Part shown: positions 35,708 to 46,530 of the stretch, piece by piece
How the letters are laid out: each line of letters opens with the position of its first letter
Position numbering within the stretch: position 1 is the stretch's first letter
Source: Medicago truncatula
Lineage: Eukaryota > Streptophyta > Magnoliopsida > Fabales > Fabaceae
DNA length: 64,000 nt
NCBI RefSeq assembly: GCF_003473485.1
Contig: NC_053043.1
Coordinates: forward strand, 4,288,001-4,352,000
Direction: 5' to 3'
Notes under the pieces: model-generated
Told to the model about the DNA's origin: nothing
What the model saw: only the letters and a program-made list of their open reading frames with translations
Database searches by the model: none
Program-made: the position numbers and the translations under genes

Positions 35708-37669
35708 TCAGGAATTTAGCTGAGGAATGGCAGAAAAGTTACCTGATTTGCGGTCATACTTAATGCCTCGGATGTGGGATATTTTGGGCCAAATTTGCGG
35801 GTGTTTCATGAGGCACCCTTCTTCCAACAGAGGACATCTAGCGATTTGAAGTTTTATTAGAGAAGCAGGCAGCCTTTCTCCCACCATATTCTCCAGCTTG
35901 GGGCAGTCATTAATTGTTAATTGTTGGAGGGATGTTAGGTGGAGAAGCTCTGTACACTCCAACGTGTGCAAACTTGACATTTCCCATAGAGCTAGGGAGG
36001 TAAGGGAAGAGGCAGCATCACAAAACCCTTGTTAGGGAAGTCCTCGACACCATCACATGGACCACTAATTGTAAGATGAGTAAGCATCTCCATCGAAGTT
36101 AGAGATGGGTTCCTCAATAATTTTTCGCAATTCCTTATAGAAAATGATCTTAAGCTTAGCGGCATACCTCCTTCTGGAAACGTCTCAATTTTTGGGCAAT
36201 CAAACATTAGCAAAGTGTCTAACTTTGGGAGAAGAGTATTTACATGACAAGGTAACGATTTTAGGTTAACGCAGTTGAAGATGTTCAATACTTTCAAGTT
36301 GGGCGCAGACAATCCTTCTCTTGGGAATGATACAAATTTGGGACAGTCAGTAATTTCAATATTAATAAGTCAGATGATTCTTTCCCTGTTTTCAAAAAAC
36401 AAAGCAACATTTCAAATAGGGAGGGAGATAATGGTAACTGATTTGGAGTGCAGGAATAATCTTACTCTCAGTTTCCCAAATGTTACTAGTTAGTATATTA
36501 TTGCAATCCTTGATGTCACGTTTACTTCGCAATAAGCCCCCAAGTGATTGTGCTGCTAAAGGCAATCCTTGACATTTTCTAATAATCTCTTTGCCAATTT
36601 TTTGGAGTTCCATTTTCTCAATGGAGTGTTTTAGAGAAAGGCATGCATGGTTTTCAAACACAGACCAACAATCTTCATCAGACAATTGCTCAAGAGAGTA
36701 ACCTTGAAAAGTTTGTAGCATAGAAGCAACTTTTTTAATACGGGTTGTTACAAGAATTTTACTTCCTTTGTCACTGTACTGAAGAGGCCTTAAAAGGGAT
36801 TTCCAAGCATCATAATCCTCAGTCCAAACGTCATCCAAAACAATTAAGAACTTCTTTCCGGCCAGTTTTTCCTTCAAATCTAGATGAAGCAACTCTATAT
36901 TATTTATATTACAAGCACTTCTAGTAACTGCCTCCATGATTGCCTTTGTAACTTTGAATTCATCGAAATGGTCGGAAACACAAGCCCATGCTTGCACATC
37001 AAAATTTTGCTTTATATTGTCATTGTTGTACACAAATTGGGCTAATATGATTTTTCCCACCCCACCCATGCCAACTATGGGGATCACAGTCACACAAGTC
37101 TTATCATCAACATGATCATCATCTAACAGTAACTTGAGAATGACCATTTTGTCTTGATCCCTACCAAATAAGTTAGATTCACCGGCATCTAGAGAGGTGG
37201 ATGGAGTTCTCCAAGAAGAGTGGTGGTGAGTTGCAATATGTTGAAGACCAAAAATATCTTTGAATTTGAGAATGTATTCAAGTCTAGCAACTATATCTAC
37301 CAACTCACAAACCATATCTCTTTCTTCAAAGTTGAAAAAGCGAGAGAAGTAGTTAACAACACTCACCTCTTTGTTTTCCTTCCCAATTGCAGCTTTGGTA
37401 GAGATGTGGTCGAGAAGATCATCAGTAAAATAAACAGCATCTTTGAGATCATCAAGCCATTTGATAACAGCAGAGTCTTTGAGCTGTTTCTGTTCAGCAT
37501 CGTTCAACACAGCTTCAACAGCATAAAGAGTGTTCTTCAACCTTTGAACCAAGTTGACGTCAACTTTCTTCCCACGGATCAAGTCAACAACCTCAGGAGA
37601 AGCAAGCCTGTCGAGGACAACTTCAATGAAAGCGGACAGAAATGATTCACCCACAACCGCAACAGCCAT
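35708..37669 (-). pseudogene. CC-NBS-LRR resistance gene, collapsed by deletion and frameshift
   Basis: The first 420 or so codons (37669 to about 36395) match the intact neighbour closely: an Rx-type coiled coil, a P-loop reading GMGGVGK-IILA in place of the usual GK-TTLA, kinase-2 FLIVLDDVW, RNBS-B GSKILVTTR, and GLPLAAQ. After CCFVF the frame hits a stop. The second half of the NB-ARC, including the MHD motif, and most LRRs are missing. The sequence then resumes in the distal LRRs (DCPKFVSF, SAPNLKVLNIF) to about 35992, where a 1-nt deletion near 36005 shifts frame. The tail continues to 35708. The deletion relative to the intact gene is about 600 codons. Not a functional receptor. Confidence 0.9.
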
Positions 37670-37890
37670 GATTTGGAAGGTAATTGATGTGATGAGATTA
37701 TATCGGATCTGAGAGATTGAATGTAGTTGCAGTTTTCACCAAGTCAACTTGTTACTTTGTAACAACAAGGAAATAGTAGGTATAGCATATGCTTCCATAA
37801 ACCGTGCTTCCTTGTCAATATTTTATTCCTTGCCAGTTTTGTTGGATTAAGTATTGATTTCTTACGTTTACCAATAAAATACATTCATCT

Positions 37891-38045
37891 CTTTTTTTTT
37901 TTGAAGAAATCAAAATGAGATTATATTAAACACCAAGAGAGATTCTACTCGCACAAGGTGTGCAGAGAGAATCACTCAACAAAGTTACAAAGTTAAGTGT
38001 CTAATGCCAATGAAAAAAGCACACCAAACTAAATAATGAAAAGTG
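37891..38045 (-). mobile_element. LINE 3'-end fragment with A-tail
   Basis: On the minus strand the sequence ends 'aatctcattttgatttcttc' followed by an A-run at 37891-37901, which looks like the 3' terminus of a plant LINE. It probably extends to about 38045. The 5' border and target duplication are unclear. Confidence 0.45.
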
Positions 38046-38270
38046 AGCTAGTCTCTATATTCATCAGGCAACCTTCATTAAAATTTTATCAGTTACACGA
38101 GCCAACAAAAACGTTTTATCTGTCAGACAACCTTCAAAGCCTCTTAATAAGAAAATTGCCACTTATTATATCTACCATTTACTCCTACTAATTCACCAAC
38201 TGAAAATCATTTACTCTTACGTCATTCATGCTTTAGGTTCGTTACTCTCTTATCAGTCTGCAGATCAGAT

Positions 38271-38570
38271 TGTGAAAATATAAGATTGAATCTCTATAGA
38301 ATGGAAAAGAGAGGAAAATTTTCTATGAACTTGGAAACAAAGCATTGAAATGTAGAGAATTCTATTCACAAATCTTAGTCTTTACAATACTGAGATACAC
38401 TTATTTATACTATGCTATGTACCTCACAAGCTTAACTATAGTTAGTTGTTTAACTATAACTAACTATTGTAACTTCCATAACTGTCAAAAGAGTTAGTTA
38501 GTTACTAGACTCTGCAATTACTTGTTACACAAGTAATTGTCTTAAGCTAATATCTAATCAAACTTTAACA
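38271..38570 (-). mobile_element. Solo LTR, 300 bp, with 5-bp target duplication
   Basis: The minus strand begins TGTTAAAG and ends TTTTCACA (TG...CA). cagat flanks both sides (38266-38270 and 38571-38575). It includes a TATA-like 'tagtataaataag' and a downstream region typical of Copia-type LTRs. No primer site or internal region adjoins it, so it arose by recombination between two LTRs. Confidence 0.85.
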
Positions 38571-38575
38571 CAGAT

Positions 38576-39377
38576 ACTCATTTTCTACACTCAGAATCAT
38601 CCTCCCCAACTCACCCACCATCTCTGATTTGCTTCTATTGACACAGTTGAGATAATAATTTTCTTCACGCTACTCTCCAGCTCAACGCAGTTGTAATTTA
38701 ATGCTCGAAAAGTTAGGTTGGTCGTTTGTTTGTTTAATTCAAAATAAAGGAATTTATTGCAGACAATGTTGAGATGTTGAACTTACGGGCTAACGTTTCA
38801 GTCACAGTTAGGTTTCCAACTGTGATATTTCCAACACCAACATTGATGTATTTCTTTCAAAACCACTTTGCGCGATATTTATTTAGCAAGTTTTTTCTTT
38901 TGTCATGGAATGGTTTGTTGCAGTAAAAAGGAGCATAAGAGAGAATGTAATCATTGTGTTGTATTGAAAATGGAGAAACATTACTAAAATTGAGTATAAT
39001 CCAACTACTATTTATGCATGTTTGTTGATTTTCTTGGAAATTATTATTCTTAGGCAACTACGCTTCTACTTGAAAATTGTTCATGGATTGGTTTTACTTT
39101 AATAGACATTAATTTTGAAATTCTGATTTCATTCTACAAATAATTTTTGCACTGAACCAATTTTACAGGAATGTATGAACTACCAGCCAAATACGTGGCT
39201 AATTTTCATGTCATGTATGTTCCCCTGCTGAAGCCATCTGTTTTGAAGGCTTGCTCAACACCAAGTTCACAGAGGTTCAATGTTCATTCCGTAGATTGCA
39301 TTATAGTGAATATTTTTTTGGTATGACAGGTTATATATTTTTTTCTTTTAAGATTTCCAAATATATTGGTTAGTAAT
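38576..39377. other. Spacer in the NLR cluster
   Basis: No coding gene. Nothing with clear borders. Confidence 0.35.
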
Positions 39378-39425
39378 CTTCTATATTTAGTTCCTTCAAA
39401 AAAAAAAAAAAAACTTCTATATTTA
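39378..39425 (+). repeat. Micro-insertion with A-run and 12-bp direct repeats
   Basis: cttctatattta at 39378-39389 and 39414-39425 flanks 24 bases, gttccttc followed by a long A-run. Confidence 0.65.
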
Positions 39426-39577
39426 AATTGCCATACTACGCTCAATGATTAAACTTGTGCAATGTCTAAGAAGCAAGCAAGTCTGATTCAGATACTAAAT
39501 CTACGGTTTTAAAGAATGACACATTTTATTTTTGCTCCTTTACCATTTATTTTACTAATTCTATCATCAAACAAACA

Positions 39578-39621
39578 ACAAAGTACTATACTTTATTCAA
39601 AAAAACAAAGTGCTATACTTT
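39578..39621 (+). repeat. Micro-insertion with A-run and 17-bp direct repeats (one mismatch)
   Basis: acaaagtactatacttt at 39578-39594 and acaaagtgctatacttt at 39605-39621 flank ten bases (attcaaaaaa). Confidence 0.7.
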
Positions 39622-40011
39622 GAACTATCCTTAGAAATATGCAAACACCTACAATCATCTGCTATTTGCATTTTTGTTAAGCTAATATTACCACCGAAAC
39701 TTTCCAAACATATAGACCACTTCATAAATAAAATTGGTAAAATAGATAATGGTAAGTTTAAGTTAAGAACATGTTAACTTAGACATTAAAAGTAGTTACC
39801 CATTTGTGAGGAATAGAATATGAATTTCTGAGGTAGTCCAACTCTATAAAAAATAGATGTTTTGCTATGATTAGTAATATTGCAGACTGAACAAGCCTAA
39901 ACCATCGAGATACATACCTCAGACTGGTGAAAGACCATAACTACAGTGGTTAGCAAAAAAAAAAAGTATAATTTATCTAGATTTATCATATAAAAACTAG
40001 AAATTAAAATT

Positions 40012-40039
40012 AAATCCGCGCAAAGCGTCAAATTCTAGT
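40012..40039 (+). mobile_element. Helitron 3' terminus
   Basis: Sequence 'aaatccgcgcaaagcgtcaa' followed by attCTAG and host T at 40039. The ccgcgcaaagcg core can form the short hairpin expected just before CTRR in plant Helitrons of the 'ccgcgc' type, though its outer pairs have mutated. I could not locate the 5' end upstream. Confidence 0.5.
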
Positions 40040-40057
40040 TTTAGTTTATACATGCGG

Positions 40058-40546
40058 TTAATTAAATGCCACTGGAGAAGTTGATGAATTTCTCCAACAA
40101 GAGGGGTGAGTTGCAATATGTTGAAGACCAAGAATATTATTGATTTTCAGAATGTATTCAAGTCTAGCAACTATGTCTTCCAACTTATAAACCATATCCC
40201 TTTCTTCAAAATTGAAAAATGGAGAGAAGTAGTTAGTAGTACTCACCTCCTTGTTCTTCCGAGTAGCAGCTTTGGTACAAATGTGGTCGAAAAGGTCATC
40301 AGCAACATAGACAGCGTCTTTGAGATCATCGAGCCATTTCTTAATAGCAGAGTCTTTGAACTGTTTCTGCTCCACATCATTCAGCACAGCTTCCACAGCA
40401 TAAAGAGTGTTATTCAACCTTTGAACCAAATTGATGTAAACTTTTTTCCCATGGATGAAGTCAAGAACCTGAGGAGAAGCCAGCCTGTCAAGGACAACTT
40501 CAATTAATAAAGATAGAAAAGCTTCACCAACAGCTGCAGCAGCCAT
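40058..40546 (-). pseudogene. CC-domain-only NLR remnant (162 codons)
   Basis: Starts with MAAAAVGEAFLSLL at 40546 and follows the Rx-type coiled-coil domain of the neighbours through the WLDDLKDAVYVADDLFDHI helix (EDVID equivalent) to GLQHIATH. It then stops about 20 residues later, before the NB-ARC domain. The break is a deletion that joins the CC region to a sequence (tgcggttaattaaatgcca) also found at about 41290 downstream of the intact gene. The frame is open throughout, so a short CC-only protein could still be made. The ATG chosen aligns with the neighbours. An upstream in-frame ATG at 40672 is unlikely. Confidence 0.8.
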
Positions 40547-41054
40547 GATCACGATGGAGAAGATAATTGATTCGATGAGATTAGACCAGGGATTGAATGT
40601 AGCTGCAGTTTGCACTAACTCAACTCTTTTGTTCGTTTGTGAAAATCGCATGTCTGAATGCGGTCCACTCAAGGCGCTTCCTTGTTGTTAGTATTATTAT
40701 TTTTTTTTTTAGGATAAGTTACAGATTAAGCAATGTCCCCTTCAGCCTTCCGAATAGATCATCAATTTGTCTCTAAACTATCACTATTTCTTCAATTTAG
40801 TCTTTAAATGAAATAAATATAACAAGTAGCAGAGACTACATTGATGGATTTTTTATAGTTTATGGACCATATACTTGTTATTTTTTATAGTTTAAGGACT
40901 AACTTAGGGATTAAATTTTTGGTTTATTCTAAATAAATACTCTTGTACTAAGGTTCATTGGTAAAAAGGCTATCCAATAGTAAGATATTGTTTGCCAAAA
41001 GGCTATCCAAATTGCAATATCTAGTCTAGTTACACAGCATATCTAGAAGGATAA

Positions 41055-41230
41055 TTTAATTGGATATGCTCTAATATCATTTTAGAATTTAGATTGGGTC
41101 TAGCTCAATGCTACAAAACAAGTATGTGAAATGAGGACTGCCCCTAATTCATATCACATCCAATGTGAGACTCTTAACTCAACTACATAATCAACCAACC
41201 AATAAAAAACCTTGTAGAATTTTTATGGTA
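41055..41230 (-). mobile_element. LTR and primer-site remnant related to the 26-kb element
   Basis: On the minus strand 'gttaagagtctcacattgga' resembles the start of the LTR at 26.37 kb. Near the other end 'tgatattagagc' resembles a mutated Met-tRNA primer site (TGGTATCAGAGC). Short and degraded. Confidence 0.45.
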
Positions 41231-42777
41231 CAGATCTAGTTTCATTCTTAGATTAAAATTAGTCCAACATTCAATTTTATTTTATGCATACGGTTAATTA
41301 AATGCCATTGGAAGCAGAACTATATCTCTCTAATTAAGCATGCTGGAACCTTAAAAAGTTAAACAGCAAAAGATTCCTAATGCTTACAAACACTTATATG
41401 AACATACCCAGCAAAACATCAATTTTATGTTCTTCAGGTTATCCTAGAAATCACATTAAAGAAGAAGAAAAGATAATCAACCAAATCCCCTACTGGTTCA
41501 TTATCTTATTTTCTATCCCTTGCTAGTCTCACTATTCTAATAGAGGCTGTAAGCTTAGAAGCAAAAACACATTCAATTTATGGTCGTGATCAACTTTGTA
41601 AAATAGCCAAAATCAGATCACAACTAAATGTATAATTAAACCAACATGAAATAGATTAATTAATCGCCCTAAAACTAAACTCATAACAGAGGCATTAAAG
41701 AATTGAAGTTTTAAGGTTTATCAAGATTTGCTTTTCTATGATAACAATCAATTATTAAACTTAAATTTGGAAAATAATATGTTTAATCATCATGCTTGTT
41801 TCATTAAATTCCAGGGTGTGCATTCTAAGACCTTTTCTTTTTAATAACGCAACTCTTATACTATTAAATGTATACGTTATCGTCCACTAAGTGAATAAAA
41901 TTCACTTTCGATACGACATCTCTAAATGCAACTCCCTCTAGAGTTTTATGATTTGTCTCCAAAATTTGATTCAAGTAGTCTAATCCAAAGACAATTACAG
42001 AAATTGGTTTCACAAGACCCTTAAAAGAAAACTACGAGTGTAACTAGAACTAGCTGCAAAACTGGGTCCGTCCAGCTCTTTACTCATTCACAACTGATAA
42101 CTTATATGCAATATATGTACCAAGTTATAATCTAAAACAAGGTCTTAAAAATATCAAGTTATAAGTATAAATTGTAGTATCTTATTGTAACACAGTTGTA
42201 CAGATAATGATAAAGAAGACATCAGAGTCTATTCTGTAAATAATAGAAATCCACTTAGTCTGAGTTTGTGATGATTATTTCAACAGTAAGAAATGTGATG
42301 TTGGAAATAGAGAATTGCTTTAAAACATAAGATGCAAATAATAAGTTTAGTGAAAGTACCATGCATATAATGGAGACTATGCCAGATAAATTATGCATTA
42401 CATAATTGTCCAAACCAAACCAAAGCAAGAATGATTGATATTCCTAGCATAATCTACACCAAGTTAACTGCTTCAATATCTGTAAGAAAAATATATATAT
42501 TTTTAAGATCAGCCATTTCATCGTGATTAACTATATCCTTTGCCCACAAAAATAATGACACCTTGCTCGGATAATCTTTACCTGAAAATATGAAATAAAA
42601 TATCTGCTGTGACTCTGTATTCATACAACCTTGTACAAAAAACTAAAGACAACATGAAAAACAAACAAATGTTAACGCTGAAGAAAGTAGATACAAATGG
42701 TGATTTGAATTGGTTGGGTGCCATTTAGGTGAGGAATAGCAAAAAAATTACCTGTTGAAAATCCAAGCTCAAGTTGG
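41231..42777. other. 3' flank of the intact NLR gene
   Basis: No other gene. The minus-strand sequence just past the stop contains AACAG|GTAATT at 42750-42756, a plausible donor for a 3' UTR intron like the one in the pseudogene. Shared phrases with 33.8-34.6 kb mark it as part of the duplicated unit. Confidence 0.45.
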
Positions 42778-45700
42778 CTAAATCCATTTTCCATCAACCT
42801 TAATGCCTCGGATATGGGATATTTTGGGCCAAATTTGTGGGTGTTTCATGCGGCACCGTTCTTCCAACAGAGGACATCTAGCGATTTGAAGTTCGATTAG
42901 AGAAGCAGGCAACCTTTCTCCTTCCAGAGTCTCCAGCTTGGGGCAGTACTCAATTGTTAATTTCTCGAGGGACGTGAGGTGGAGAAGCCCCATGCACTCC
43001 AATGTGTGCAGGCTTGAAAAAGACCATAGAGCAAGGGAGGTAATGGAGGGAGGAAGCAACGCAAAACCCTTCTTCGGAAAGGAATCAACACCATCACATG
43101 GACCATCAATTGTAAGTCGGGTAAGCATGTCCATCAAAGTTAGAGATGGGTTCCTTAATAATTTCTCGCAATTCCCAACAAGAAGTGATCTCAAGCTATG
43201 CGGCATACCCTCTTCTGGAAACGTCTCAATCTTTGGGCAATTCGACATTTGCACATTGTTTAGCTTTGGGAGAAGAGTATTTACATGACAAGGTAATGAC
43301 TTCAATTTAACGCAGTCAGAAACATACAATGATTTCAAGTTGGGCGCAGACAATCCTTCTCTTCCGAATGATACAAATTTGGGGCAGTTGTCAATTGTAA
43401 TAAGATAGAGATTTTGAAGAGACTTTGAAGCGGAAATGCATTCAATGTTTTCACAGTTCTTGATTTGGAGAAGACAGAGGTTCGGAAGGCTCTCCAGTGA
43501 GAGGGTTCTGAGAGAATCACAACTATCTATATGAAGATACGTCAGTGACTCATGCAGATGGCTTTGCTTTGGGAAATCTACATTTCTAGAATTTACAATG
43601 TACAAACTCACTAAGGATGATAAGGGTAAAAAGTCTCCGGGAAACGAAATCAAAGACCAACAATCCTTGATATCTAATTTTTTAAGAGAAATTAATGGGG
43701 TGATGGCAATGACTTCCAAGACAGACTTTGTTGCCTCCCTTCCTTGAATAGTTAAAACTTCCAATGAAAGGGATAGCTCATGCAAGGATACTTTACTTTC
43801 AAGTATGTTTAAACTGCGGATGCAAGGAGCCCTTGGGAAAGAAGAACCAAGCAGGTTGCATCGGTCAATCCAAACATTTTCCAAAACGGAAAGATGAGGT
43901 GGAAAATCTCCCTGCAATCTTGGACAATCACGAATCTCAAGAGATTTAAGTACAGGAAAAGAATCATCTGATTTATGGGAATGATGCCACATTTTCCAAC
44001 ATGGCATGTCAAAAAACTTCAAACTTTCAAGGGAGGGAAAAATTGTCCCGGAAAATGAATCACCATATTCAGATCCAATAGTCTCAAGCATACTCATTTT
44101 GCCGATTTTCAAATCCTTGAGAGAATGTAATAGTCCAAGGGGTGGAAGAATACAACAATTTGGACAACCAGACACATATAATTCAGTTAAATTGTGGTAA
44201 GAAGGATCTCCAACCCATTTTGGAAATCTTGTGCCAATATATCCATTTATATCAAGCATTTTCAAGTACTTGACGGGTTGTAACTTGCCAAGTATATCCA
44301 TCTCACTTTGCGAATCTGTAAAATGATCATTTACATCTTGAGACCATGACAATAATAATCTCTCAAGGTACTTCTTATCCATTATCTTTGCCTCTGAGGC
44401 TTCAAAGTTGTTTGTAATATTCTCTAATTTCGTAATGGATAGTGATCCATGAAGATTTGAAAGTGCTCCCAATTCCTTGATCCCTTTCTCTTGATGCTTG
44501 CCCACAACAAAGGAACTCAGATGTTGCAAATTTTTTAATTTTCTCATTTCTTTGGTCATCTCTTCTAAACTAGTTCCAATGAAACTAAGATGGCGCAGAT
44601 TCACAAGATTTTGCACATCATTGGGAAGCCTGCTTAGACGATAACAATAACACAACTTCAACGTTTGTAGATTGTACAAATTACACAATGACTCTGGTAA
44701 CGTCTTTATAGCTGTGTAAGAGATATCCAAATAACGTAAATGGATAAGTTCACCTATTGAATCGGGCAATGCATCAAAATGTGAAAAGTGGGAAAATGAC
44801 AAGACTCTCAAGCACTTCAAATTTGACAAAATGATGCATGATGCCATTTCGTTGTTGAATGGAGGACAGAAAAAATTGGTTGTCAAAAATGTCCGAAGAT
44901 GTTTTGCTCGGCCAAAAATATCATAGTTTCCCAAGATTGGATCAATGAACGTGGTAAATGATAAATGTCGAGTCTTGGTACCAATATTTGTTTCATTTCC
45001 GAGTTCTTCTACTCTGTAATAGAATTCTCCACCAAGCAATGTGGCCAAATCATGCACCAGGTCATGCATAACAAAACTCTTGTTCTCACTTCCTGAACAT
45101 TGAAAAAATGACCTTGAAACTAAGTCATTAAAATATTCATTACCAACTTCTTCTAAAGTCTTCCCATTTTTAGGAGACTTTAAAAGATCTTCGGCCATCC
45201 ATAACAAGATCAAATTGTCTTTACGAAATGTGTAATCTTTAGGATACAAGGAACAATAAACAAAGCAGCGTTTCAAATAGGGAGAGAGATAATGATAACT
45301 AATTCGGAGTGCTGGAATGATATTACTCTCATTTTCCCAAATGTTACTATTTAGTATATTATTCCAGTCATTGATGTCCCGTTTACTTCGCAACAAGCCC
45401 CCAAGTGATTGTGCTGCTAAAGGCAATCCCTTACATTTTCTAGCAATCTCTTTGCCAATTATTTGAAGATCCATATTCTCAGTGTATTCTTTTGGAGAAA
45501 GGCATGCATGATTTCCAAACACTGACCAACAATCTTCATCAGACAATTGCTCAAGAGAGTAACCTTGAAAAGTTTGTACCATACAAGCAACTTTTTTACT
45601 TCGGGTTGTTACAAGAATTTTACTTCCCCTGGTGCCATCATGAAGAGGTCTTAAAAGTGAATTCCAAGCGTCATAATCCTCGGTCCAAACATCATCCAAA

Positions 45701-46530
45701 ACAATTAAGAACTTCTTTCCAGCCAGTTTTTCCTTCAAATCTAGATGAAGCAACTCTATATTATTTATATGACATGCACTTCTAGTAATTGCCTCCATGA
45801 TTGCCTTTGTAACCTTGAGTTCATTGAAATGATCAGAAACACATGCCCATGCTTGAACATCAAATTTTTGCTTTATATTGTCATGGTTGTACACAGATTG
45901 GGCTAAAGTAGTTTTTCCCACACCACCCATGCCAACTATGGGGATCACACTCACACGAGTCTTATCATCAACATGATCATCATCTAACAGTAACTTGAGC
46001 ATGGCCATTTTGTCTTGATCCCTACCAAATAAGTTAGATTCGCCGGCATCTAGAGAGGTGGATGGAGTTCTCCAAGAAGAGTGGTGGTGAGTTGCAATAT
46101 GTTGAAGACCAAGAATATCTTTGAACTTGAGAATGTATTCAAGTTTAGCAACTATATCTTCCAACTTACAAACCATATCCCGTTCTTCAAAGTTGAAAAA
46201 GCTAGAGAAGTAGTTAACAGCGGTGCTCACCTGCTTGTTCTTCTGAGTAGCAGCTTTGGTAGAAATGTGGTCGAGAAGATCATCAGCAAAATAAACAGCA
46301 TCTTTGAGATCATCAAGCCATTTGTTAACAGCAGAGTCTTTGAACTGTTTCTGTTCAGTATCATTAAGCACAGCTTCAACAGCATAAAGAGTGTTCTTCA
46401 ACCTTTGGATCAAATTGACGGCAACTTTCTTCCCACGGATCAAGTCAACAACCTCAGGAGAAGAAAGCTTGTCAAGGACAACTTCAATGAAAGCAGACAA
46501 AAAAGCTTCACCAACAACCGCCGCCGCCAT
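42778..46530 (-). CDS. CC-NBS-LRR disease resistance protein, intact single exon
   Basis: An intracellular immune receptor of 1250 residues with one uninterrupted frame. Residues 1-170: Rx-type coiled coil with an EDVID-like segment (LKDAVYFADDLLD, about 75-87). NB-ARC: P-loop GMGGVGKTT at 200-208, RNBS-A FDVQAWACVSDHF about 223-235, kinase-2 KKFLIVLDDVW 272-282, RNBS-B GSKILVTTRS 302-311, GLPLAAQSLGG from 368, RNBS-D CFVYCSLYPKDY 422-433, MHD (VMHDLVHDLA) 487-496. LRRs start near residue 540 and run to the end, including RYLDISYTAIKTLPESLCNL and many irregular repeats with C-P-x-L motifs. All motifs needed for nucleotide switching are present. The pathogen recognised cannot be predicted. Its neighbours at 35.7 and 40.1 kb are decayed paralogues in the same orientation, as expected for a tandem cluster. 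Confidence 0.95.
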   Translation of the reverse strand: MAAAVVGEAFLSAFIEVVLDKLSSPEVVDLIRGKKVAVNLIQRLKNTLYAVEAVLNDTEQKQFKDSAVNKWLDDLKDAVYFADDLLDHISTKAATQKNKQVSTAVNYFSSFFNFEERDMVCKLEDIVAKLEYILKFKDILGLQHIATHHHSSWRTPSTSLDAGESNLFGRDQDKMAMLKLLLDDDHVDDKTRVSVIPIVGMGGVGKTTLAQSVYNHDNIKQKFDVQAWACVSDHFNELKVTKAIMEAITRSACHINNIELLHLDLKEKLAGKKFLIVLDDVWTEDYDAWNSLLRPLHDGTRGSKILVTTRSKKVACMVQTFQGYSLEQLSDEDCWSVFGNHACLSPKEYTENMDLQIIGKEIARKCKGLPLAAQSLGGLLRSKRDINDWNNILNSNIWENESNIIPALRISYHYLSPYLKRCFVYCSLYPKDYTFRKDNLILLWMAEDLLKSPKNGKTLEEVGNEYFNDLVSRSFFQCSGSENKSFVMHDLVHDLATLLGGEFYYRVEELGNETNIGTKTRHLSFTTFIDPILGNYDIFGRAKHLRTFLTTNFFCPPFNNEMASCIILSNLKCLRVLSFSHFSHFDALPDSIGELIHLRYLDISYTAIKTLPESLCNLYNLQTLKLCYCYRLSRLPNDVQNLVNLRHLSFIGTSLEEMTKEMRKLKNLQHLSSFVVGKHQEKGIKELGALSNLHGSLSITKLENITNNFEASEAKIMDKKYLERLLLSWSQDVNDHFTDSQSEMDILGKLQPVKYLKMLDINGYIGTRFPKWVGDPSYHNLTELYVSGCPNCCILPPLGLLHSLKDLKIGKMSMLETIGSEYGDSFSGTIFPSLESLKFFDMPCWKMWHHSHKSDDSFPVLKSLEIRDCPRLQGDFPPHLSVLENVWIDRCNLLGSSFPRAPCIRSLNILESKVSLHELSLSLEVLTIQGREATKSVLEVIAITPLISLKKLDIKDCWSLISFPGDFLPLSSLVSLYIVNSRNVDFPKQSHLHESLTYLHIDSCDSLRTLSLESLPNLCLLQIKNCENIECISASKSLQNLYLITIDNCPKFVSFGREGLSAPNLKSLYVSDCVKLKSLPCHVNTLLPKLNNVQMSNCPKIETFPEEGMPHSLRSLLVGNCEKLLRNPSLTLMDMLTRLTIDGPCDGVDSFPKKGFALLPPSITSLALWSFSSLHTLECMGLLHLTSLEKLTIEYCPKLETLEGERLPASLIELQIARCPLLEERCRMKHPQIWPKISHIRGIKVDGKWI
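45912..45933 (-). promoter_or_regulatory. Candidate miR482/2118 target at the P-loop codons
   Basis: The plus strand over the P-loop reads tttttcccacaccacccatg and then cc. Compared with a remembered soybean miR482-type sequence it has about five mismatches over 22 nt. From the known family, miR482/2118 target the GMGGVGKTT-coding region of legume NLRs and trigger phased siRNAs. The site is inference from similarity only. Confidence 0.4.
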
